From: JADJSS01 sp964490845
Lineage (GTDB): Bacteria; Bacteroidota; Bacteroidia; Chitinophagales; JADIYW01
Reading direction: 5' to 3'
Assembly (NCBI GenBank): GCA_964490845.1
Contig: CAZBED010000010.1
Span: forward strand, 32,379-96,378
DNA: 64,000 bases
The position numbers were made by a program, and so were the translations under genes. Shown piece after piece: positions 57,555-64,000 of this stretch; positions within the stretch are counted from its first letter, which is position 1; every line of letters begins with the position of its first letter. The notes beneath the pieces are model-generated. The model saw nothing but the letters and a program-made list of their open reading frames with translations, searched no databases and was not told the DNA's origin.

Positions 57555-58832
57555 TTAGAACAAATACTGCTGCAAAATAAAAAATGCGATACCTGCAAAA
57601 TAACCGGCAGCGGCCAACCAGCTGATACGTTTTAAGTACCACATAAAATCTATAGTCTCTATGCCCATAACAGCCACGCCGGCGGCAGAACCGATAATAA
57701 TCATACTTCCGCCGGTACCGGACGTCAACGCCAGAAACTGCCAAAAATGATGATTCACCGGAAACTCATCGATATGGTACATGCCCTGAGCGGCAGCCAC
57801 CAGCGGCACGTTGTCGATAACAGCGGATAACATTCCCAATGCTGTGCCAATCAGGAAATCATTCTTCAGATGCGTTTCCAGAAATGTTGCCATTACCTTT
57901 AAAGAACCAAACGATTGCAGTGCAGATACAGCCAGCAGAATCCCCAAAAAGAACAAAATAGAAGGAGTATCAATGCGTTGGAGCGCATGTGACACACTAT
58001 ATTTTTCTTTGTGTTCCGGATGTTTTCTGAAATGAATGAAGGTAGTAATAATCCACATGATACCTAACGACAACAACATGCCCATGAACGGTGGTAAATG
58101 AGTGATGGTTTTAAAAACGGGTACAAACATCAGTAAGGCAAATCCGGAAAAGAGGATAATATCTGCACCTGCAGAATGTGTGTCGATATTCTTATTTTCG
58201 GATGTTATGTTTTTGGAAATCGTTTTTCCCCTGAAGCGGTACATCATCAGCAACATCGGAACAAGGCATACCATCAGGCTCGGAAAGAACGTATTGGCGA
58301 TAATAGTCAAAGTAGTGATTTGACCACCAATCCATAACATCGTCGTCGTAACATCGCCAATGGGCGACCAGGCTCCGCCGGCATTTGCGGCAATAATAAT
58401 CATTCCGGAAAACCACAGCCGGTCTTCTTTGTCGGGCAATAATTTGGAGCATAATGAGGTCATCACGATGGCGGTGGTCAGGTTGTCAAGAACTGAGGAC
58501 AGAAAAAAGGTCAGAATGCTGACATACAGCAATAACCTGGGAAGGCTGTTAGTTTTTATTTTGTCGGTAATAATAGAGAAACCATTGTGTGCGTCAATTA
58601 ACTCCACGATGGTCATGGCCCCCAGCAGGAAGAAAAGGATAGACGCAATCTCACCTACACTATGTACCAAAGCCTCGTCGGCTTCTTGAATGGAGCCGGA
58701 AAAGATAAAGTAAATAAGCCAGCACAACACACCCGTGATAATGGCGGGTGCCGCCTTGTTGATACCCAGTGGATGTTCAAAAGCGATGGCAAGATAGCCA
58801 ATCACAAAGATCAGTAGAATCAGTGTACCCAT
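57555..58832 (-). CDS. nhaD: NhaD-type sodium/proton antiporter
   Basis: Ion-transporter-superfamily membrane protein (ArsB/NhaD) of 425 residues with about 12 helices. Motifs typical of NhaD: HSVGEIASILFFLLGAMTIVELIDAHNGF, LSSVLDNLTTAIVMTSL and IIAANAGGAWSPIGDVTTTMLWIGG (all split when longer), and in the second half DNVPLVAAAQGM with TGTGGSMIIIGSAAGVAVMG. It exports Na+ or Li+ in exchange for H+. It is the last gene of a pair, 5 bases after the SnoaL-like gene stop. Confidence 0.9.
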   Translation of the reverse strand: MGTLILLIFVIGYLAIAFEHPLGINKAAPAIITGVLCWLIYFIFSGSIQEADEALVHSVGEIASILFFLLGAMTIVELIDAHNGFSIITDKIKTNSLPRLLLYVSILTFFLSSVLDNLTTAIVMTSLCSKLLPDKEDRLWFSGMIIIAANAGGAWSPIGDVTTTMLWIGGQITTLTIIANTFFPSLMVCLVPMLLMMYRFRGKTISKNITSENKNIDTHSAGADIILFSGFALLMFVPVFKTITHLPPFMGMLLSLGIMWIITTFIHFRKHPEHKEKYSVSHALQRIDTPSILFFLGILLAVSALQSFGSLKVMATFLETHLKNDFLIGTALGMLSAVIDNVPLVAAAQGMYHIDEFPVNHHFWQFLALTSGTGGSMIIIGSAAGVAVMGIETIDFMWYLKRISWLAAAGYFAGIAFFILQQYLF

Positions 58833-58837
58833 ATCTA

Positions 58838-59299
58838 TTATTTTTGTTCAGGTGCCGGTGTGGAGCTTCCACCGTCCAGCACATATTTCCAGGAGCCGTC
58901 TGTTTGTTTTTTCCAGACCGTCATGTACACTCCATAGCTTTTCTCTTTTTTAGCATTTGTGAAAATCCAGTTGCCGAACGTATACCCTAAATCAGCGGAT
59001 TGGCTGACTTCCACCCGAACCGGAGACCATTCCAATGTAAATGATTGAGGGGGTTTGCCGGCAAAGGATGCAACCAGAGAATCTTTTCCGATAATGGGGA
59101 ATTGCCCGTCACTGCCTAATTTGATAACATCTTTATCCGCATAAAAAATAAAGGCGGCAGCCATTCCTTTTTCTACACTCATTTGACTGAAGGCTAATTC
59201 TGTTTGCCGCAATTTTTCTATTTCTTTCTCCATCTTGTTTTTTGAAAAAGTATGAGCAGACAAGAGTAAAATCAGCAATGATAAGAGTATCCTCTGCAT
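58838..59299 (-). CDS. Exported SnoaL/DUF4440-like protein
   Basis: Signal peptide (MQRILLSLLILLLSAHTFS) followed by a nuclear-transport-factor-2-like cone fold: EIEKLRQTELAFSQMSVEKGM, AFIFYADKDVIKLGSDG, LGYTFGNWIFTN and YGVYMTVWKKQTDGSWKYVLDGG. DUF4440 members bind small ligands or act as simple enzymes; no catalytic residues can be assigned here. Five bases separate it from nhaD, so they are co-transcribed, yet no functional link is apparent. Confidence 0.82.
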   Translation of the reverse strand: MQRILLSLLILLLSAHTFSKNKMEKEIEKLRQTELAFSQMSVEKGMAAAFIFYADKDVIKLGSDGQFPIIGKDSLVASFAGKPPQSFTLEWSPVRVEVSQSADLGYTFGNWIFTNAKKEKSYGVYMTVWKKQTDGSWKYVLDGGSSTPAPEQK

Positions 59300-59321
59300 A
59301 AATTCGTTTGATTAAAGATAA

Positions 59322-59969
59322 TCAGAATTGATGTAAAACCGAATGCAATTCGGCCACATTATGGACGATGTATTTAGGAAGGCATTTTTCCAGTTCGTCT
59401 TTCTTGCCGAATCCATAGAGCACGCCTACCGACTGAACGCCCACATTTCTTGCCGCACTTAAATCATGTTCCCTGTCTCCAATCATTACTACGTTGTTTT
59501 TGTTGCGGATGTTTTCTTTTTCCAGAATATTGGAAATCATGGTTTCTTTGTCCACCACATTTTTTTCTTCATTGTAATGCTCAATGTGGGTGAAGTAATT
59601 GAGTACATCGAAATACGCCAGAATCTTATCGACCTGCAGTGCTTTATTGGTAGCAATGTGCAAGGTCTTGTTCTTATCTTTCAGCGACTGCAATAATTCT
59701 TTCATGCCTTCAAAAATAATAGCCTCATACATGCCGCCCTGATTGTAATAATATTCTCTGTAATATTCTATGCCCGCTTGTGTTTGTTCATCAGGAAGCC
59801 GATACATCTTTGAAAAAACGTATTTCAACGGCGGGCCTATTAATGGAATCAACTCTTCATCCGTTTTATCCGGAAATCCGAGTTTGTTGAACGCATAGCG
59901 ATAGCCACCCACGATGCCGGGCTGAGGATGGGTGATAGTTCCGTCTAAATCGAAGATGAAGTGTTGCAT
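59322..59969 (-). CDS. HAD family hydrolase (phosphoglycolate phosphatase-like)
   Basis: Haloacid-dehalogenase phosphatase with cap C1. Motif I FIFDLDGTITHPQPGI, motif II HIATNK, motif III Lys in the DKETMISNI part, and motif IV MIGDREHDLSAARNVG. The phrase VGVLYGFGKKDELEK is common in PGP/5'-nucleotidase-like members; the substrate is unknown. It overlaps the upstream YqeY gene by one base (stop/start), suggesting translational coupling. Confidence 0.9.
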   Translation of the reverse strand: MQHFIFDLDGTITHPQPGIVGGYRYAFNKLGFPDKTDEELIPLIGPPLKYVFSKMYRLPDEQTQAGIEYYREYYYNQGGMYEAIIFEGMKELLQSLKDKNKTLHIATNKALQVDKILAYFDVLNYFTHIEHYNEEKNVVDKETMISNILEKENIRNKNNVVMIGDREHDLSAARNVGVQSVGVLYGFGKKDELEKCLPKYIVHNVAELHSVLHQF

Positions 59970-60421
59970 TACGCACCCAACAGTTCTTTGACCAATGCAG
60001 AGATACGTGCACCTTCGGCTTGTCCTGCTGCTTTTTTGGAAACCGCGCCGATTACCTTTCCCATGTCTTTGATGGAAGTGGCTCCCGTTTCTGTGATAGT
60101 AGCCTGTACAATGGCTTTCAGTTCATCATCACTCATCTGTTTAGGCAAATAAGTGACAATTACATCCATCTCTTCTTTTTCTTTTATGGCTAACTCAGGA
60201 CGGTTTTCTTTGGAAAAGATTTCAAAAGATTCTTTGCGCTGATTGAATAATTTCTGCAAGATTTTTATTTCCTGTTCCTGTGAAATTTCGCCGGTGGCGC
60301 CTTTCTCTGTTTTGGCCAATAAAAATGCTGCTTTGATGGCTTTAATGGTGCGCAATTTCACTTCATTCTTGGAGAGCATCGCCTCTTTTAACTCGTTGTT
60401 TATATTTTGATCGAGACTCAT
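59969..60421 (-). CDS. GatB/YqeY domain-containing protein
   Basis: Stand-alone YqeY domain, as found at the tail of GatB. Typical phrases: EAMLSKNEVKLRTIKAIKAAFLLAKTE, FNQRKESFEIFSKENRPELA, EMDVIVTYLPKQMSDDEL and KDMGKVIGAVSKKAAGQAEGARISALVKELL (given here in pieces). The family binds tRNA-like partners and may act in tRNA-dependent amidation, but the stand-alone form is not well characterised. It heads the short YqeY-HAD operon. Confidence 0.9.
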   Translation of the reverse strand: MSLDQNINNELKEAMLSKNEVKLRTIKAIKAAFLLAKTEKGATGEISQEQEIKILQKLFNQRKESFEIFSKENRPELAIKEKEEMDVIVTYLPKQMSDDELKAIVQATITETGATSIKDMGKVIGAVSKKAAGQAEGARISALVKELLGA

Positions 60422-60509
60422 GTTTAAAGGTTATTTGTTAAAAATTAATCGGAATGCAAATTTACGAAATGCCAAAGACATTCCATATAGCTTAGCATAT
60501 AATCACAAT

Positions 60510-60719
60510 CTAATCCTTTATTTCCTCGTAGTCAATTAACTCTGCATCATTGAATTTGGAGGGTGTGGATTGTGAAGTGTGCTGCTGATTGTTAAAATGG
60601 ATGTTTTGCTTATTCTGTGCAGGCGGTACGGCTCTTTCTTCAGGGGATTCTTTGAAAAGCTCTTTAATGACCTTATAACCCAGAATGAACAGAATGATGT
60701 ATTTTAAGAAACGAAACAT
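60510..60719 (-). CDS. Small membrane protein, DUF4834-like
   Basis: 69 residues: an N-terminal membrane helix MFRFLKYIILFILGYKVIKEL, a Lys/Gln-rich linker, and the C-terminal acidic motif DAELIDYEEIKD. This plan, a short helix with an acidic conserved tail, is that of the DUF4834 family of Bacteroidota, of unknown function. It has a gap of 88 bases to the YqeY gene. Its start uses ATG 60719. Confidence 0.7.
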   Translation of the reverse strand: MFRFLKYIILFILGYKVIKELFKESPEERAVPPAQNKQNIHFNNQQHTSQSTPSKFNDAELIDYEEIKD

Positions 60720-60864
60720 GTTGTAATGTTAGTGGTTAAACGGGGATAACGTTAAAAATGTGAAAATAGTTTCATTTGCAAAATTGTGTAATGCTTATTT
60801 TATTTGTGCAGTATCCTTTCGAGAGAGGTACGAGCGAGAAAACATATTTTAATACAGAACATTA

Positions 60865-61251
60865 TTATATGCGTACAATATTCTTTACTGCCACTTTTTT
60901 TGTAGGAGGAGCATCGTACATGGCGCAAACGACACAGTCATTCCTCGGGTTGCTGTTAATATCAAAGTAAAATAAATCACCGACATTTATCTGGTCTGCA
61001 GGAAACTCACAAGGGTTGCTCACTGCGGCAGCATGTTCAGTCATTACGGTAAGGGGACTCATGATATTACTCCATTGTTCACCTAAATAATAGTAATTGG
61101 AATCCTGTATCTGAATGACTATGCTGGCACACGTTGTACGAATCAGTTTTGCTTTGATGTGTGTACCGCTGATACCGCCACCGGGAACGTTAGGGATGCA
61201 GGCAGAAATCAGCAACGAACTGATAAAAAGAATAAACACTGTCTTCTTCAT
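60865..61251 (-). CDS. Hypothetical lipoprotein
   Basis: Not recognised. The lipoprotein signal MKKTVFILFISSLLISAC ends with Cys18; the mature part of about 110 residues has several Cys (TTCAS, NPCEFP, NDCVVCAMYD), perhaps forming disulfides, and a beta-rich look (IKAKLIRTTCASIVIQIQDSNYYYL). The ATG at 61251 was preferred over 61263 because it gives the classic MKK start of a lipoprotein signal. It lies alone between DUF4834 and htpG. Confidence 0.7.
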   Translation of the reverse strand: MKKTVFILFISSLLISACIPNVPGGGISGTHIKAKLIRTTCASIVIQIQDSNYYYLGEQWSNIMSPLTVMTEHAAAVSNPCEFPADQINVGDLFYFDINSNPRNDCVVCAMYDAPPTKKVAVKNIVRI

Positions 61252-61310
61252 GATTATATTCATTTGTCTGGTTTAAAAGTAATAAATATGGAACGATAAG
61301 TCAAATAAAT

Positions 61311-61340
61311 ATGGTGGCGGGGCCAAAACCCCGCCACCAT
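61311..61340 (-). terminator. Terminator after htpG
   Basis: ATGGTGGCGGGG and CCCCGCCACCAT, a perfect 12-bp stem with a 6-base loop, 22 bases after the htpG stop. Minus-strand tail is T-rich (ATTTATTTG). Confidence 0.8.
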
Positions 61341-61362
61341 TAACAACCATAAAAGTTCTTAT

Positions 61363-63228
61363 TTATATCAGTTCAAAACTTCTGCTGACAAATTTCGTCA
61401 GCGCTTCACCTTTCAGCATGTTTTGTGACAGCAATGCCAGATCGTACAGCTGTTTAATGTGTTTTTCCTGATGCGCAGTATCTTCCGTTAGTAATTTTGA
61501 ATTGATAGGATGATTTGTGTTGACGACTAAATTGATTTTTTCATCCATGCCACCAAACATAAACGGTGAGCCGCCGCCCATTTTTTGCATTTCCATCATG
61601 CGGCGCATAAATTCATCCCGGGTGATGACAACGGGGCCATCCGTTGGAGATAATGCTTTCAGTTCTACTATCACCCTGTTCTTTTCAACAGTATTTTCAA
61701 ATAATTCTTTAAGCTTGTCTTCCTGCTCTTTGGATAATATTGAAGTTGGAGATTCTTCCTTAGATATCAGGTTGGAGATGATGTCTGCATCCACGCGTTT
61801 AAACTGTGTCTTGTCATTCTTCATTTCCACCTGCTGGATGAAGTGATTGTCAATCATGGTATCCAGTTTGATGACTTCATAGCCATACTCTTTAGCCTGC
61901 TGGATGTAACTGTGTTGTTCTTCTTCATCGGAAGTATAGAGTATCACCAAATTGCCGTCTTTGTCCGTTTGGTTGGCGGCAATTTTTTCTTTCAACTCAG
62001 CAAAGGTGAAAAAGGTGGTTTCCGTGTTGGGGAATAATGCAAAACTGTTACTTCTTTCATAAAATTTTTCATCGCTAATCATGCCGTACTTAACGAACAG
62101 ACCGATGTCGCTCCATTTCTCTTCAAACTGCTTTCTGTCATTTTGAAAAATTTCCTGCAATTTGTCTGAAACCTTCTTGGAAATATGCTGATTAATTTTT
62201 TTGACGTTGGCATCGCTTTGCAAATAAGAACGCGAAACGTTTAGTGGGATATCCGGTGAATCGATGACGCCGTGCAGCAAGGTCAGGTATTCCGGTACGA
62301 TTTCACCCACATTGTCCGTAACAAATACCTGATTGGAGTACAACTGTATTTTGTCTTTCTGAACTTCAAAATTCTTTTTCAGTTTTGGGAAATATAAGAT
62401 ACCTGTCAGGTTAAACGGATAATCTACGTTCAGGTGAATCCAGAATAACGGTTCCTCGAAATTCATCGGATACAGCTCGCGATAGAAATTTTTGTAATCT
62501 TCATCGGTCAGTGAAGACGGAGTCTTCGTCCATGCCGGCGACGTATTGTTGATGATATTCGCTTCAAGTGGTTTGTTTTCTTTCTTATCTTCCTCGCTTT
62601 GCCATTTGTGGCCGAATTGAATCGGAACCGGTAAAAATTTGCAATATTTATTCAGCAGCGATTTGATACGATACTCTTCCAGGAATTCTTTGGAATCCTC
62701 CGCGATATATAATACGATTTCGGAACCGCGCTCCGCTTTTTCTATCGCTTCGAGGGTAAATTCTGTGGATCCGTCGCAGCTCCATTTAACAGCCGGCTCG
62801 TCTTTATAGGATTTGGTATAAATTTCCACTTTTTCCGCCACCATAAAGGCAGAATAAAAACCCAATCCGAAATGGCCGATGATGGACTTGGCGTCGTCCA
62901 CGTTTTTGAATTTCTCTAAAAATTCACCTGCACTGGAAAAGGCAATCTGGTTGATGTATTTTTTCACTTCTTCTCCTGTCATGCCGATGCCTTTATCGGA
63001 AATGGTAAGGGTACTTTTTTCTTTGTCGATTTTAACTTCAATAGTCAAATCCCCAAGGTCACCTTTAGCTTCTCCCAGTTGTGAAAGACCCTTCAGTTTT
63101 TTGGTGGCGTCAACTGCATTAGAAATCAACTCGCGCAGGAAAATTTCGTGGTCGGAATACAAGAATTTTTTGATAATTGGGAAAATGTTCTCGGTTTGCA
63201 CATTAATTTTTCCTGTTTCGATAGACAT
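61363..63228 (-). CDS. htpG: Molecular chaperone HtpG (Hsp90)
   Basis: Bacterial Hsp90. The GHKL ATP-binding site is complete: FLRELISNAVDATKKL, ISDKGIGMTGEEV, GHFGLGFYSAFMVAEKV. The middle domain shows YLTLLHGVIDSPDIPLNVSRSYLQ, with the Arg that helps hydrolysis, and the C-terminal dimerisation part ends with QLYDLALLSQNMLKGEALTKF. At 621 residues it has the usual length. It is a single gene with a terminator after it and no visible heat-shock operator before it, though a direct repeat lies just upstream. Confidence 0.96.
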   Translation of the reverse strand: MSIETGKINVQTENIFPIIKKFLYSDHEIFLRELISNAVDATKKLKGLSQLGEAKGDLGDLTIEVKIDKEKSTLTISDKGIGMTGEEVKKYINQIAFSSAGEFLEKFKNVDDAKSIIGHFGLGFYSAFMVAEKVEIYTKSYKDEPAVKWSCDGSTEFTLEAIEKAERGSEIVLYIAEDSKEFLEEYRIKSLLNKYCKFLPVPIQFGHKWQSEEDKKENKPLEANIINNTSPAWTKTPSSLTDEDYKNFYRELYPMNFEEPLFWIHLNVDYPFNLTGILYFPKLKKNFEVQKDKIQLYSNQVFVTDNVGEIVPEYLTLLHGVIDSPDIPLNVSRSYLQSDANVKKINQHISKKVSDKLQEIFQNDRKQFEEKWSDIGLFVKYGMISDEKFYERSNSFALFPNTETTFFTFAELKEKIAANQTDKDGNLVILYTSDEEEQHSYIQQAKEYGYEVIKLDTMIDNHFIQQVEMKNDKTQFKRVDADIISNLISKEESPTSILSKEQEDKLKELFENTVEKNRVIVELKALSPTDGPVVITRDEFMRRMMEMQKMGGGSPFMFGGMDEKINLVVNTNHPINSKLLTEDTAHQEKHIKQLYDLALLSQNMLKGEALTKFVSRSFELI

Positions 63229-63245
63229 AAATAATTGGATTTTAA

Positions 63246-63270
63246 GATTTGAGAAATGTGATTTGAGAAA
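63246..63270. repeat. Direct repeat GATTTGAGAAA x2 upstream of htpG
   Basis: Two exact copies, 63246-63256 and 63260-63270, with a period of 14 bases, 18-42 bases before the htpG ATG. Could be a regulator site on the DNA or a slippage product. Confidence 0.45.
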
Positions 63271-63325
63271 ATGGAATCAAAAGTTATACCATTTGGGTTT
63301 TTCTGACAAGTTGACATTTTTTTGA

Positions 63326-63354
63326 TTTGTTTAGTCATTCTTAATGTATATTTG
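63326..63354 (+). promoter_or_regulatory. Promoter of the terminal plus-strand gene
   Basis: TTTG at 63326, a 17-base spacer and TATATTTG at 63347-63354, an exact -7 element. The GTG start is 31 bases downstream. A second exact -7 match TAATTTTG at 63379-63386 overlaps the start codon and is less likely used. Confidence 0.45.
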
Positions 63355-63385
63355 AGTATGTTTTCTTTAAATAAAATGTAATTTT

Positions 63386-63982
63386 GTGACAAATGACGAC
63401 AGTGAAATACCTAAGCGAGGCACACAAAAAGAATTCGGAAGGTGCGATGAAGACGCTGTCCGAAAGAGTATTGCCGATAGACTTAAACAAGGCATTGAAG
63501 CAGTTGCAAAAAAACGCAAAAAACACAAAACAATCTTCTCACACCACGAACAAGAAGATATAGAAAAACGCATTGCATTTGATTATGCTAAAGAAAACGG
63601 TATGTGGATTGATGACTTGTATTCAATCGGAAAACCGACTCACGCAGGTGGCTACGAAAACACATTAGCCTTAGATGATGTTACTGGTTTCTTATATAAA
63701 AGCAACAATTTGTTCAATGCTAATTTTCTTATCTCTAAGTTGTTAGAACAAGTTCGTTTACACAATGAATTGTTTCCGGAAACAAAGTATGAACTAGTAG
63801 GTTTTACTGGTTTTGATAACGGAAAAGACCACGTTCCTTATGTTGAAGTTGTCTTAAAGCAGATATATGTAGATAATGCTCTTCAAACTACTCTGCAAGA
63901 AATTCTTGATTTTATGACTTCACTCGAATTTGAACAAATAGATGATGTAAGCCTCCCTGTTTATAGTGCCACTCAATATTAG
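63386..63982 (+). CDS. Hypothetical protein resembling a polyvalent-protein-associated domain
   Basis: 198 residues starting with GTG; the frame upstream has only TAA and no ATG, so GTG is the likely start. It opens MTNDDSEIPKRGTQKEFGRC and a basic stretch, then carries SIGKPTHAGGYENTLALDDVTGFLYKSNNLFNANFLISKL and LLEQVRLHNELFPETKYELVGFTGFD (given in pieces). The pattern GG-EN-x-VY/ALD-x-YKxNNL...FLxRxxLHNxxFPET-x-YxLxGFT is found in domains of large polyvalent proteins of phages and conjugative elements, and is not typical of housekeeping genes. It may be a remnant of a mobile element or a small orphan of that family. No mobile-element boundary is visible inside the window. Confidence 0.6.
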   Translation: MTNDDSEIPKRGTQKEFGRCDEDAVRKSIADRLKQGIEAVAKKRKKHKTIFSHHEQEDIEKRIAFDYAKENGMWIDDLYSIGKPTHAGGYENTLALDDVTGFLYKSNNLFNANFLISKLLEQVRLHNELFPETKYELVGFTGFDNGKDHVPYVEVVLKQIYVDNALQTTLQEILDFMTSLEFEQIDDVSLPVYSATQY

Positions 63983-64000
63983 ACATTTTTCATTTTATTT

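Noticed and set aside
63379..63386. Second exact -7 box TAATTTTG before the terminal gene
   Set aside because: It overlaps the GTG start, so a transcript from it would miss the start codon; the box at 63347 fits better.
1..64000. CRISPR arrays, rRNA genes, insertion sequences, prophage
   Set aside because: No regularly spaced direct repeats, no rRNA-like stretches, and no transposase, integrase or phage structural genes were seen in the window.

Overview
The window looks like a chromosomal segment of a Bacteroidota bacterium, most like the Chitinophagales/Saprospirales side of the phylum. The signs are: a type A Por (type IX) secretion C-terminal domain; several -7 elements of the TAnnTTTG type; mostly weak or absent Shine-Dalgarno sites; GSII-type glutamine synthetase; the TIGR02757, DUF4834 and two-domain NifU families; and a mevalonate-pathway pair. 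The sequence is moderately AT-rich, gene-dense and mostly housekeeping. It has no intact insertion sequence, no prophage and no CRISPR array. One tRNA gene, tRNA-Asn(GTT), is present.

Layout. 1-2.4 kb: the end of an acetyltransferase, DNA repair (tag), an RNA methyltransferase and a pseudouridine synthase. 2.5-6.5 kb: a surface-glycan cluster (sulfotransferase, two family-2 glycosyltransferases, sugar epimerase). 6.7-9.2 kb: two convergent L,D-transpeptidases of different families that overlap at their 3' ends. 9.4-10.4 kb: asd. 10.4-20.1 kb: the most unusual stretch, with two tandem exported caspase-like proteases, a divergent TPR membrane protein, a small lipoprotein, a T9SS cargo protein, a collagen-like protein and a membrane-anchored papain-like protease. 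20-31.7 kb: a saccharopine-dehydrogenase-like protein, a vanadium haloperoxidase relative, a PfkB kinase, tRNA-Asn, a beta-propeller glycosidase-like protein, a TPR membrane glycosyltransferase, a small GCGG-tailed protein, a PhyH dioxygenase, hypotheticals, PrsW and a gamma-family PLP enzyme.

32-38 kb: DUF1015, S41 protease, TerC, an LpxH-like phosphatase and glutamine synthetase. 38.1-39 kb: a DUF5995-like lipoprotein gene broken by a frameshift. 41.2-44.7 kb: a siroheme plus sulfite/nitrite reductase operon (reductase, cobA, sirC-like), in which the cofactor genes directly follow the enzyme that needs siroheme. 44.9-45.7 kb: a higBA toxin-antitoxin module with its own promoter and operator-like dyads. 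45.7-51.8 kb: NifU, an SDR, MazG-like, SRPBCC and Hsp20 proteins, an acyl-CoA ligase and envelope hypotheticals. 52-57.4 kb: a second acyl-CoA ligase, an amidase, then mvaD and a mevalonate kinase, translationally coupled. 57.5-63.2 kb: NhaD, SnoaL-like, HAD, YqeY, DUF4834, a lipoprotein and htpG. The window ends with a GTG-started protein resembling domains of phage/plasmid polyvalent proteins.

Non-coding structure is informative. Many convergent pairs share strong bidirectional hairpin terminators. Two families of dispersed inverted repeats appear (44.7 and 46.35 kb; 31.76 kb). The 400-bp gap at 51.8-52.2 kb carries two copies of one dyad, ACTTTCA-N8-TGAAAGT, a likely transcription-factor site. 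Functions are inferred from motifs seen in the translations; no database search was possible.
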